A program made the translations under genes and the position numbers. DNA of 64,000 bases from Actinomycetota bacterium. GTDB lineage: Bacteria; Actinomycetota; Aquicultoria; SURF-47. The notes under the pieces were generated by a model. The model saw only the letters and a program-made list of their open reading frames with translations. It searched no databases and was not told where the DNA came from. Of this stretch, positions 28,639 to 38,652 are shown in pieces. The stretch spans positions 1-64,000 of the forward strand of contig QZJE01000017.1 of NCBI GenBank assembly GCA_003599235.1. Direction: 5' to 3'. The first letter of the stretch is position 1. Every line of letters starts with the position of its first letter.

Positions 28639-29368
28639 TTATTTTGACAGATACAGGCAAGTAGATAGTTTTTTTCACAGACTCGATCCTAGAGCTAAGC
28701 TCTTGTGGATGTTTTTCTTCATTCTGGTGGTGGTGCTAACACCTGCACAAGCATACACGGCATTTCTTTTATATTTGCTGGCAGTATTTGTTTTAATCAG
28801 ATTAGCAAAAATCCCCTTAAAAGTGGTGTTTAAGCAATCATTGATTATTGTTGCCATGGTGTTGATGGTAGCATTCTTTTCTATTTTTAAAGGCAGCTTA
28901 GAGCAGAAATTGTTATTGATCTTTAATGTTACTGCCAAGGCCTGGCTTTGTTTGCTAGCATCAATTTTACTGACCGCTTCTACTCCTTTTGAATTGCTTC
29001 TAAAGGGTGCTCAAAGTCTAAGAGTGCCTCAAGTTCTTATTACCTTGCTAAGTTTTACCTATCGTTTTTTGTTTCTGATAAGTGAAGAAGTATCTAGGAT
29101 GCAGAAAGCTAGAAAGCTAAGGGATTTTGGCAACTCAAGACTTAAGCATCTTAAAACGATAGGCCATATTGCCGGGAATCTTTTTGTCCGTTCCTATGAA
29201 AGAGGGGAACGGGTTTATCAGGCCATGCTCTTAAGAGCTTTCAAGGGAGAAATAAATACTTATTCGGATTTAAGATTTATGCAAACCGATGTCGGCTTCA
29301 TACTAATTACAACAGGAATTATGTTACCGATATTTATTTTTTCGATTCTTTTCACTACCCAATATTAG
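28628..29368 (+). CDS. cbiQ: ECF transporter transmembrane subunit CbiQ
   Basis: Energy-coupling membrane subunit of 246 residues that links CbiM to the ATPase. Hydrophobic helices occupy about residues 20-135 and the C-terminus. DPRAKLLW near the N-terminus and the two short Ala/Arg coupling motifs (ARKLRDFG and AMLLRAFKG) in the cytoplasmic loop agree with the CbiQ/EcfT family. Start ATG lies within the 3' end of cbiM, so translation is coupled. Confidence 0.92.
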   Translation: MGHSYFDRYRQVDSFFHRLDPRAKLLWMFFFILVVVLTPAQAYTAFLLYLLAVFVLIRLAKIPLKVVFKQSLIIVAMVLMVAFFSIFKGSLEQKLLLIFNVTAKAWLCLLASILLTASTPFELLLKGAQSLRVPQVLITLLSFTYRFLFLISEEVSRMQKARKLRDFGNSRLKHLKTIGHIAGNLFVRSYERGERVYQAMLLRAFKGEINTYSDLRFMQTDVGFILITTGIMLPIFIFSILFTTQY

Positions 29369-29376
29369 GAGACAAA

Positions 29377-30084
29377 GTGCACCATAATGCAATAAAAGTT
29401 CAAAATCTGTCTTTTAGTTATCCAGACGGCACAAAAGTTTTAAATAATGTTAGTTTTGAAGTTCATGCCGGAGAAAATATGGCTTTACTGGGGCATAACG
29501 GCTCCGGCAAAACAACCTTGCTTTATCATTTGAATGGTTTGCTGAGGGGAGAAGGCCTAATTGAGATTTGCGGTATAAATTTGTCTTATGACAATCTTAC
29601 TGATGTTAGAAAAAAAGTAGGCTTGGTTTTTGAAGATCCAAATGACCAGCTTTTTTGTCCAACTGTTTTCGAAGATATAGCTTTTGGTCCTCTAAACTTA
29701 GGTTTAAGTAAAGAAGAAGTTAAAGAAACTGTTAATGAGATGTTAGAACAAATGGAGGTTAGTGAGCTGGCGCTAAAATCTTCACATCATTTGAGCTTGG
29801 GTCAAAAAAAGAGAGTAGCCATTGCTTCTGTTTTAGCTATGCGTCCACAAGTACTGATTTTAGACGAACCCAGCAGCGGGTTAGATCCCAGGGGCAAAAA
29901 AATGCTTTTAGATTTACTAAAGAAATTGGAGGTAACAAAGCTTGTTGTTACTCATGATTTATTTTTTGCTTCAGCTCTTTGCTCTAAAGCTATGGTGATA
30001 GCTGGGGGAAGAATTGTAGTCGAAGGGGAAACAAGGAAGATATTGGCTGACAAAGAGATGTTAATAAAAGTTAGCTTATCATAG
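29377..30084 (+). CDS. cbiO: ECF transporter ATP-binding subunit CbiO
   Basis: ABC-type ATPase of 235 residues that powers metal uptake. Walker A GHNGSGKTT (near residue 38), Q-loop segment VFEDPNDQLF, signature LSLGQKKR, Walker B VLILDEPSSGLDP and the switch His in VVTHD are all present. The start is GTG at 29377 with AGGAGA eight bases upstream, eight bases after cbiQ. A single ATPase gene implies a homodimeric energy module. No clear terminator was seen after it. Confidence 0.95.
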   Translation: MHHNAIKVQNLSFSYPDGTKVLNNVSFEVHAGENMALLGHNGSGKTTLLYHLNGLLRGEGLIEICGINLSYDNLTDVRKKVGLVFEDPNDQLFCPTVFEDIAFGPLNLGLSKEEVKETVNEMLEQMEVSELALKSSHHLSLGQKKRVAIASVLAMRPQVLILDEPSSGLDPRGKKMLLDLLKKLEVTKLVVTHDLFFASALCSKAMVIAGGRIVVEGETRKILADKEMLIKVSLS

Positions 30085-30132
30085 TAAATGTAAAATTTTC
30101 TAGTTAAAGTGTTGCAGCTTTAGCCTTGCACC

Positions 30133-30141
30133 TGCTAAATT
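30133..30141 (+). promoter_or_regulatory. Extended -10 of the DUF1015 gene (leaderless)
   Basis: TGC-TAAATT; the hexamer (30136-30141) ends six bases before the ATG at 30148. TTGCAG at 30112-30117 is a possible -35 with an 18-base spacer. Confidence 0.5.
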
Positions 30142-30147
30142 GGAAAT

Positions 30148-31371
30148 ATGACTACAGTACCTTTTAAAGCAATTCGTTATAACCAAAGCAAAGTACCGCT
30201 AGAAAAAGTAGTAGCTCCGCCTTATGATGTTATCTCACCAAAACGTCAGGAAGAACTATTTTGCCTTCATCCTAACAATGTCGTCCGCTTAATATTGGGC
30301 AAAGAAAATCCTGCTGATAATGAGCAAGATAATCGTTATACAAGGTCGGCGGCTGATTTTCATAAGTGGCTCGACGAAGGGGTGCTTAAGGCCGATGAGA
30401 AAGAAGCTTATTATGTCTATGAGCAAACTTTTAATTGGCACAAGCAGACCTATATTAGAACAGGGGTTATTGCTAAGGTTAAGCTGCGTGAGCTTGGAGA
30501 TGGAATATATCCTCACGAAAAGACTATGCCTAAAGCCAAGGCTGACCGGTATAAGTTAACTGAAGCTGCCAAAGCAAACTTCAGTCCGGTTTTTGCTTTA
30601 TATGAATCTAAAGATAATGTGGCCAGATTGCTAAGGTCTATCAAGCACAGGCCCTCTGATATTAGTATTGTTGATGATCGTGGCATTTGGGATAAGATTT
30701 GGGTAGTTGACGAGCCGTCCCAGGTTCAAAGGATTACTGAAGCTATACAAGGAAACGATATTTTTATAGCCGATGGCCACCACCGTTATGAAACGGCTTT
30801 AAACTTTTACAAAAATCATCCCGATATTGAATCGGCGGCATATGTAATGATGATGCTTATCGAGATGTCAGATGAGGGGTTAGTTGTATTACCGGCTCAC
30901 CGCGTAGTTTCCCTTGGTAGTTATAGTGACGATAGTTTGCTTGATAAATTAAAATACTTTTTTGATATAAAACCAATTGATGAAGACATAGACAAAGTTT
31001 TGGATTTATTACATCATAGCCAGTCAGTTCATGGGTTTGTAATGCTTCTTCAAGATAAGTTCTATCAGCTTTCCTTTAGAAACGCTAGGGAGTTAACTGA
31101 TTTAGATTTTGATGTGACAATCCTGCATAAGTTTGTTTTAGAGGATATTTTAAGAATTGACTCTTCTATGATAGAGGAAAGAGTGGTTTTTACTAAAGAG
31201 CCTTCTGAAGCATATAAGCTGGCAGGTGCTCCGCGAACTGCAGCTTTTTTTCTTAACCCTACACCCATCGAAGCTCTCAAAAGGGTAGCTAGAGCTCATC
31301 AGACTATGCCACAAAAGTCTACTTATTTTTATCCAAAGCCCTTGTCTGGATTGGTGATTAACAAATTCTAA
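30148..31371 (+). CDS. DUF1015 family protein
   Basis: 407 residues of a family widespread in bacteria and archaea, without an agreed function. The N-terminal PFKAIRYN...VVAPPYDVIS and the central FIADGHHRYETAL are hallmarks of DUF1015; the latter may hold catalytic or metal-binding residues by its DGHHR pattern. Length is normal. It stands alone between the metal transporter and a repeat at 31372-31452. Function should be left open. Confidence 0.9.
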   Translation: MTTVPFKAIRYNQSKVPLEKVVAPPYDVISPKRQEELFCLHPNNVVRLILGKENPADNEQDNRYTRSAADFHKWLDEGVLKADEKEAYYVYEQTFNWHKQTYIRTGVIAKVKLRELGDGIYPHEKTMPKAKADRYKLTEAAKANFSPVFALYESKDNVARLLRSIKHRPSDISIVDDRGIWDKIWVVDEPSQVQRITEAIQGNDIFIADGHHRYETALNFYKNHPDIESAAYVMMMLIEMSDEGLVVLPAHRVVSLGSYSDDSLLDKLKYFFDIKPIDEDIDKVLDLLHHSQSVHGFVMLLQDKFYQLSFRNARELTDLDFDVTILHKFVLEDILRIDSSMIEERVVFTKEPSEAYKLAGAPRTAAFFLNPTPIEALKRVARAHQTMPQKSTYFYPKPLSGLVINKF

Positions 31372-31452
31372 TGTAGGGGCAGGCCCCTGTGTCCGCCCTT
31401 GTTATATTATTAAACAAACGGAAGAGGGCACACACGGAGGTGTGCCCCTACA
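31372..31452 (+). repeat. Intergenic inverted repeat (TGTAGGGGCA ends)
   Basis: 81 bases whose ends are TGTAGGGGCA and TGCCCCTACA. The inner arms, with GTGT and GCCCT blocks, also pair imperfectly around an AT-rich centre. It looks like a non-coding palindromic element (MITE-like) and lies across the apparent GTG start at 31442 of the next reading frame. Confidence 0.7.
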
Positions 31453-31463
31453 GTCACCAGGCA

Positions 31464-31472
31464 TGGTACAAT
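31464..31472 (+). promoter_or_regulatory. Extended -10 of the diguanylate cyclase gene
   Basis: TGG-TACAAT, hexamer at 31467-31472, eleven bases before the ATG at 31484. The predicted leader is only about five bases and has no Shine-Dalgarno sequence. Confidence 0.35.
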
Positions 31473-31483
31473 GTAACAAGCTA

Positions 31484-32464
31484 ATGAGCAATCAAATTGC
31501 TGAAATTGTTCAACAAAACATCGATTATCTTGCCGATAAATGGTTGAATGCGATAAAAAAACCTCAAGAAGAAAAACTGGTTTGCGAAAAAGAAGTAATC
31601 AAGGTTATTTATCAAATTCTCAACGGGATGTGCTTGGTACTGGTTGATAAAGAAAAGCAATCTCTTTTTAAGCCTCATGGCGCTGCATTCAATAAAGCTA
31701 AAATACTAGGTGAGCTAAGGAGAGCTCAAGGTTATGAGCTCGAAGAAGTTCTCGGCGAGTATCTGATACTTAGAAAGGAAACCTGGCAGCTTTTGCGCGA
31801 ACGCTTGCAGTATAAAAATATCAATGTTTTTGAGCTCGAAGAACGCATTAATTTCTGCTTAACAAACATTTTAAAAGCAACCATAGAATCTTTTCACCAT
31901 ACTCATACCAAAGATTTAAAAGAAAAAGCTGTGACTGATCCTCTTACGGGGCTTTTTAACCGGCGTCAATTTGATAAGCTTATCATGCAAGAAGTTTATC
32001 GATCTGTTAGATATGAACGGCCTCTTACTTTAATTTTATTAGATATCGATCATTTTAAAGATTTCAATGATGAATACGGCCATCCTGCAGGCGATGTTGC
32101 CTTAGTGCATCTGGCGGCTATTATTAGGCAGTTCTTAAGAGTATCAGATGCCGCGGCCCGCTACGGCGGTGAGGAATTTGCGTTAATTTTACCCGAGACC
32201 ACCCAAGAGCAAGGATTTAGGGTAGCAGGCAGGATAAGGCGAGCTGTTGAGCGTTCACAGTTTTATATACAAAATAAAAAAAAGATAGGGGTTACTATAA
32301 GTATTGGACTGGCATGTTTTCCTAATGACTGCAAAGATGCAAAAAGCCTGGTTCAATGTAGTGACGAAGCACTATACAAAGCCAAGCACTTGGGCCGCAA
32401 TCGCGTAGTGTGCTATTCTCGACAAAACTCGGCTAGCCGATGGTTTAATGGTAAACGAGCCTGA
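31484..32464 (+). CDS. Diguanylate cyclase (GGDEF) with RsbRD-like sensor
   Basis: Makes cyclic di-GMP. The N-terminal 150 residues are helical (WLNAIKKP and EVLGEYLILR segments) and resemble the RsbRD N-terminal sensor domain. The GGDEF domain follows from LTDPLTGLFNRR-like TDPLTGLFNRRQFDKL, with LLDIDHFKDFNDEYGH and the active site YGGEEF. RVSD five residues before GGEEF is an intact I-site for product inhibition. The frame continues upstream to a GTG in the repeat, but ATG 31484 fits the -10 and the domain start better; ATG 31463 is possible. Confidence 0.85.
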   Translation: MSNQIAEIVQQNIDYLADKWLNAIKKPQEEKLVCEKEVIKVIYQILNGMCLVLVDKEKQSLFKPHGAAFNKAKILGELRRAQGYELEEVLGEYLILRKETWQLLRERLQYKNINVFELEERINFCLTNILKATIESFHHTHTKDLKEKAVTDPLTGLFNRRQFDKLIMQEVYRSVRYERPLTLILLDIDHFKDFNDEYGHPAGDVALVHLAAIIRQFLRVSDAAARYGGEEFALILPETTQEQGFRVAGRIRRAVERSQFYIQNKKKIGVTISIGLACFPNDCKDAKSLVQCSDEALYKAKHLGRNRVVCYSRQNSASRWFNGKRA

Positions 32465-32480
32465 ATTATTTTCTTCTAAT

Positions 32481-32489
32481 TGCTACAAT
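32481..32489 (+). promoter_or_regulatory. Extended -10 of ligA (leaderless)
   Basis: TGC-TACAAT; the hexamer (32484-32489) ends six bases before the ATG at 32496. No Shine-Dalgarno sequence. Confidence 0.5.
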
Positions 32490-32492
32490 TAA

Positions 32493-34490
<1,998 letters not shown>

Positions 34491-34555
34491 CTACTTCTAG
34501 GCCTTTTCTAATCGTCGATTCTATCAAAATCATCGTTCTTATTATCTTTTTACAG

Positions 34556-35188
34556 TTGGCCAATATTTTTGTTTTAAGTTACTTCTTAGGTGCTAAGGTA
34601 TTAAAGTTACCCTCCCCTTTGTTTATCTTCTTCTTTTACTTAGCTATATATACAGTTGTTCTTTTAGCGGTTTTATATTACTTAAGGGTTAAATATCACA
34701 CCGGGGTTAGGTCTCTTGGTTTTAATAAGTTAAAGATTATTTCCAGCTTCTTTTTGGATCTAGGCTTAATGGCGATTTTTGTCATCGCCACAATATTTTA
34801 TCAGGTTATCTTAAGGGTTTTTAATATTAAAATCCCTTCCCAAGAAGCTGAATTACTTAAGCTTTTTGGAACAAAGCTATCCAGCTTGATTTTGTTATTT
34901 GTTATCACTGTAGTTATTGCTCCCATTGTAGAGGAAATGTTTTTCCGGGGGTTTTTGTATCAGGCTATAAAAAGTGATTATGGCATTAGCAAGGCTATGT
35001 GGGTAAGTGCAATCGTTTTTGCCTTATTTCACTTTAGCATGCTAGTAGTTCTACCTTTGTTTATTCTTATTGGGGTTATGTTGGCTTTTGTCTATGAGCG
35101 CTATAAGTCTCTTTGGGCTTCCATCATGTTGCATGCTATGAATAACTTCGTCTCTTTTTTGGCAATTTATTTTTTGGTTAGGAAGTAG
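34556..35188 (+). CDS. CPBP family intramembrane metalloprotease
   Basis: Membrane protease of the CAAX-protease/bacteriocin-processing (ABI) family; 210 residues from the TTG at 34556. About six helices, with motif 1 EEMFFRGFLY (Glu-Glu-x3-Arg), motif 2 FALFHFS and a third HAMNNF. The frame is open upstream to 34475 and encodes RPFLIVDSIKIIVLIIFLQ, which completes the first helix, so the true start probably lies upstream. No ATG, GTG or TTG exists there; ATA at 34487, overlapping the ligA stop and preceded by AAAGGA, is a candidate. The substrate is unknown. Confidence 0.8.
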   Translation: MANIFVLSYFLGAKVLKLPSPLFIFFFYLAIYTVVLLAVLYYLRVKYHTGVRSLGFNKLKIISSFFLDLGLMAIFVIATIFYQVILRVFNIKIPSQEAELLKLFGTKLSSLILLFVITVVIAPIVEEMFFRGFLYQAIKSDYGISKAMWVSAIVFALFHFSMLVVLPLFILIGVMLAFVYERYKSLWASIMLHAMNNFVSFLAIYFLVRK

Positions 35189-35199
35189 GGGCTTATTTC

Positions 35200-35208
35200 T
35201 GATAAACT
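35200..35208 (+). promoter_or_regulatory. Extended -10 of gatC (leaderless)
   Basis: TGA-TAAACT; the hexamer (35203-35208) ends seven bases before the ATG at 35216. No Shine-Dalgarno sequence. Confidence 0.45.
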
Positions 35209-35215
35209 GACTTTC

Positions 35216-35497
35216 ATGATTACTAAAAAAGATGTTGAGCATATTGCTCTTTTAAGCAGACTTGATCTTACCGAAGAAGAAAAGGATAAATTAGTAAACC
35301 AGTTAGGCCAGATATTAGAACATGCTGGTAAAATCGCTAGTCTTGATACCTCAAAAGTGGAACCCACTTCTCATGCGGTAGAGACTAAAAATGTCTTAAG
35401 AAAAGATGTTAAAGGACCTTCTCTTAGCCAGGAAGAAGCCTTAAGTAACGCTCCAGAAATAGAAGAGGGAAGTTTTGTGGTACCCAAAATAGTCTGA
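35216..35497 (+). CDS. gatC: Asp/Glu-tRNA amidotransferase subunit GatC
   Basis: Small subunit (93 residues) of the GatCAB complex that converts misacylated Glu-tRNA(Gln) and Asp-tRNA(Asn) to the correct amide forms. Typical sequence: [16 protein letters not shown] at the N-terminus, then the extended belt region ending [10 protein letters not shown]. First gene of a gatCAB cluster. A short stretch of GAAGGATGAAGAGCTGAAGG sequence fills the gap to gatA. Confidence 0.93.
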   Translation: MITKKDVEHIALLSRLDLTEEEKDKLVNQLGQILEHAGKIASLDTSKVEPTSHAVETKNVLRKDVKGPSLSQEEALSNAPEIEEGSFVVPKIV

Positions 35498-35523
35498 AGG
35501 ATGAAGAGCTGAAGGCTGAAATA

Positions 35524-36969
35524 GTGAAATTAAATCAACTGACTATAAAAGAACTTCATAAGAAACTTAAGGCGAAGGAAATTAGTCCTTTTGAAGTGGC
35601 TACTGATGTATTGTCCCATGTAGATGGGGTAGAAGAAGATATCCATGCCTATGTTAGTTTAAACAACAATCTTCTCGATGATTCAAAAAATGTAACGGAA
35701 ATTGATAATCCACTAGCCGGTATTCCCATAGCAGTGAAAGACAACATGTGCACTAAAGGTGTGCTTACCACCTGTAGCTCAGAAATCTTATACAATCACT
35801 TGCCGGTATATGATGCTACTGTAGTTAATAAGCTAAAAAGACAAAACTACGTAATGGTCGGCAAAACTAACCTTGATGAGTTTGCTATGGGTTCTTCTAC
35901 TGAGAACTCGGCTTTTAAAATAACTAGAAACCCTTGGAATCTAGAAACAGTTCCTGGTGGCAGCAGCGGGGGAAGCGCGGCTGCAGTAGCTGCTGATATG
36001 TGCATTGCTGCCTTGGGCTCAGATACCGGGGGCTCTATCAGGCAACCAGCGTCCTTGTGTGGAGTGGTAGGCATGAAGCCAACCTATGGTTTAGTTTCGC
36101 GCTATGGTCTGGTAGCTTTTGCTTCTTCTCTTGACCAAATAGGGCCAATTACCAAGGATGTTACCGACTGCGCCATTTCACTCCAGGCTATTGCCGGTCA
36201 TGACAATAAGGATTCAACTTCCCTGGGTGTTAATACTCCAGATTATAGGCAAGCACTATCCGCAGAGGTTAAGGGCTTAAAAATCGGCTTAATTGAAGAG
36301 CTGATGGTTGAGGGTATTCAAAAAGAAGTCAAAGAGTTAACTGATCATGGCCTTAATCTATTAGAGAAAATGGGGGCTAGTGTTGGTCCGGTATCTTTGC
36401 CTCACTTAGAATACGCTTTATCAGCTTACTATATTATTGCGCCAGCTGAAGCCAGTTCCAATCTAGCTCGTTTTGACAGTGTTCGCTATGGTCTGCGCGA
36501 AGAAGCCGAAGATATGGTTGATACTTATAAAAAGACCAGGGCTAAAGGTTTTGGCGATGAAGTAAAACGACGGATTATGCTAGGTACCTACGCTTTATCA
36601 GCCGGTTATTATGATGCTTACTATGGACAAGCTCAAAAGGTTCGTACTCTAATAATAGATGATTTTAAGAAGGCTTTTGAGAAATATGATGTTTTAGTCT
36701 CTCCTACCTCACCGACCACAGCTTTTAAAATCGGGGAAAAAGCTACTGACCCTTTGCAGATGTATTTATCTGATATATGTACAATTCCGGTTAACTTAGC
36801 AGGTCTTCCAGCAATATCAATTCCTTGTGGGGTTGATGATAAGGGCCTACCGGTTGGATTTCAGATAATCGGTAAGCATTTGGATGAGAGTACGGTGATT
36901 AAAGCTGCGTATGCACTGGAGCAGGAGATTGGGTTTAAGGAAAAGCCAAAATTGTTAAAGAGGGATTAA
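35524..36969 (+). CDS. gatA: Asp/Glu-tRNA amidotransferase subunit GatA
   Basis: Amidase subunit that releases ammonia from glutamine; 481 residues, normal length. The Ser-cisSer-Lys triad region is intact: Lys in AVKDNMC, and the amidase signature with [13 protein letters not shown] and [12 protein letters not shown]. The start is GTG at 35524; there is no strong ribosome binding site, and the upstream GAAGGCTGAA may serve. Followed by a 125-base AT-rich palindromic repeat before gatB. Confidence 0.96.
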   Translation: MKLNQLTIKELHKKLKAKEISPFEVATDVLSHVDGVEEDIHAYVSLNNNLLDDSKNVTEIDNPLAGIPIAVKDNMCTKGVLTTCSSEILYNHLPVYDATVVNKLKRQNYVMVGKTNLDEFAMGSSTENSAFKITRNPWNLETVPGGSSGGSAAAVAADMCIAALGSDTGGSIRQPASLCGVVGMKPTYGLVSRYGLVAFASSLDQIGPITKDVTDCAISLQAIAGHDNKDSTSLGVNTPDYRQALSAEVKGLKIGLIEELMVEGIQKEVKELTDHGLNLLEKMGASVGPVSLPHLEYALSAYYIIAPAEASSNLARFDSVRYGLREEAEDMVDTYKKTRAKGFGDEVKRRIMLGTYALSAGYYDAYYGQAQKVRTLIIDDFKKAFEKYDVLVSPTSPTTAFKIGEKATDPLQMYLSDICTIPVNLAGLPAISIPCGVDDKGLPVGFQIIGKHLDESTVIKAAYALEQEIGFKEKPKLLKRD

Positions 36970-37093
36970 AATTCCAAGTATCAAAATACAAATAACAAAT
37001 AATAACTAAGCACCAAGCTCCAAACAAATGTTTTTTTTGGATATTGAGATTTAGAATTTATTTGAGATTTGTTATTTGGAATTTGTGATTTAA
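36969..37093 (+). repeat. AT-rich inverted repeat between gatA and gatB
   Basis: The left half (AATTCCAAG...ACAAATAACAAAT) and right half (ATTTGTTATTTGGAATTTG) are imperfect inverted repeats built from CAAAT and CCAA words around a T-run. Non-coding; a transcript would fold into a long weak hairpin between two genes of one complex. Confidence 0.65.
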
Positions 37094-37108
37094 GAGTGAG
37101 GGAATCTT

Positions 37109-38563
37109 TTGTCTGACTATGAAGCGGTAATAGGACTGGAAATCCATATAGAATTAAATACGCAAAGCAAAATGTTTTGTGACTGCGAAGTGGCTTTTGC
37201 CGGAGAGCCTAATACCCGCACTTGCGAGGTCTGTTTAGGTATGCCGGGAAGTTTGCCGGTTACTAACGAAAAAGCTATTCAATATATTGCTAAACTGGGC
37301 TTGGCTCTAAATTGCGAGATTGCTAATTTTACTCAGTTTCACCGCAAGAACTATTTCTATCCTGATATGCCTAAAGATTATCAAATATCGCAGTTTGATC
37401 TGCCGGTAGCCGGCAAGGGTTATCTAGACATAGAAAGCGATACCGGCGAGTTTAAAAGAATTGGGATAACCAGGGCTCATATTGAAGAGGACACTGGCAA
37501 AATGCTCCATATTAGCCGCACTGGCCGTATTCATGGAGCTGACTACAGCTTAGTAGACTTTAACCGGGCCGGTACTCCCTTAGCTGAAGTGGTAACCGAG
37601 CCTGATATCAGAAACCCAGATGATGCTAGGATTTTTATGCAGTCTTTGCGTAACATTGCGCTTCACTTGGGAATATCTGATGTCAACATGGAAGAAGGCT
37701 CGCTTAGAGTTGATGCTAACGTCAGTCTTCGAAAAGTGGGCCAAAAAGAGTTGGGGACCAAAACTGAAGTAAAAAACATGAACTCCTTTAGGGCTTTGAA
37801 AAGAGCCTTGGATTTTGAGATAGCGCGCCATACCAAACTGCTTGAAGCCGGTGAGCGGGTAGTGCAGGAAACCAGGCATTGGGATGATGCCGGGGGTAAA
37901 ACTACTAGTCTACGCTCTAAAGAAGAGGCTCACGACTATCGCTATTTTCCAGAACCCGATTTAGTGCCACTTACTCTTAAGCCAAGTTATATAGAAGAGA
38001 TAAGAGCTACCTTACCGGAGCTACCGGAAGCCAGAAGAAAACGTTTTGAAGATCAGTATAGTTTAGTGCCTCACGATGCCAGGGTTTTGAGTTTTGAAAA
38101 AGCGGTAGGGGACTTTTTTGAAGAGAGCGCCAAAGATTATAAGAACTACAAAAGTTTAGTTAACTGGATAATGGGTGAGTTTTCTTATCACTTGAATAAT
38201 CAAGGGCTAGCAATTGATGAGTGTGCTCTAACCCCAAAACACTTAGTTCAACTTTTAAAAATGATTGATGACAATACAATCAGCGGCAAAATTGCCAAGG
38301 AAGTATTTGACGAGATGTTTAACACAGGCAAGCTGCCATCTGTCATTGTTGAAGAAAAAGGCTTAACTCAAATTACCGACCAATCTGAAATTGAAAAAGT
38401 AGTAGACATGGTCTTAGAAGAAAACCCTCAAGCAGTAACCGACTTAAAAGAGGGTAAAGACAGAGCTTTAGGCTTCTTAGTTGGCCAGGTTATGCGCTTA
38501 ACGAAAGGGAAAGCCAGTCCTGAGTTAGTAAATAAGCTGTTATGGGAAAAGATTAAGCAGTAA
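37109..38563 (+). CDS. gatB: Asp/Glu-tRNA amidotransferase subunit GatB
   Basis: tRNA-binding subunit with the kinase-like active site; 484 residues. YEAVIGLEIHIEL at the N-terminus, the zinc-site segment CDCEVAFAGEPNTRTCEVCLGMPGSLP-type pattern (four Cys), RKNYFYPDMPKDYQISQ and the C-terminal YqeY-like helical tail are all typical. The start is TTG at 37109, with GAGGG about eight bases upstream. Together with gatC and gatA it completes the complex; tRNA genes are not nearby. Confidence 0.96.
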   Translation: MSDYEAVIGLEIHIELNTQSKMFCDCEVAFAGEPNTRTCEVCLGMPGSLPVTNEKAIQYIAKLGLALNCEIANFTQFHRKNYFYPDMPKDYQISQFDLPVAGKGYLDIESDTGEFKRIGITRAHIEEDTGKMLHISRTGRIHGADYSLVDFNRAGTPLAEVVTEPDIRNPDDARIFMQSLRNIALHLGISDVNMEEGSLRVDANVSLRKVGQKELGTKTEVKNMNSFRALKRALDFEIARHTKLLEAGERVVQETRHWDDAGGKTTSLRSKEEAHDYRYFPEPDLVPLTLKPSYIEEIRATLPELPEARRKRFEDQYSLVPHDARVLSFEKAVGDFFEESAKDYKNYKSLVNWIMGEFSYHLNNQGLAIDECALTPKHLVQLLKMIDDNTISGKIAKEVFDEMFNTGKLPSVIVEEKGLTQITDQSEIEKVVDMVLEENPQAVTDLKEGKDRALGFLVGQVMRLTKGKASPELVNKLLWEKIKQ

Positions 38564-38570
38564 GTAGTTT

Positions 38571-38638
38571 GAGATTGCCACGCCCCTCTGGGGCTCGCAA
38601 TGACGTCATTGCGAGGAGCGAAACGACGAAGCAATCTC
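38571..38638 (+). repeat. 68-base palindromic repeat (GAGATTGC ends)
   Basis: Ends GAGATTGC and GCAATCTC are inverted; the centre CGCAATGACGTCATTGCG is a perfect 18-base palindrome; the regions between are GC-rich and pair in part. It lies between gatB and the UPF0182 gene. I recognise this type as a common intergenic palindrome in many uncultured bacterial genomes, but cannot check copy number here. Confidence 0.75.
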
Positions 38639-38652
38639 AGTAAAGGAGCAGA

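Noticed and set aside
31442-31483. GTG at 31442 as start of the diguanylate cyclase
   Set aside because: It lies within the palindromic repeat and upstream of the probable -10; the domain begins at the later ATG.
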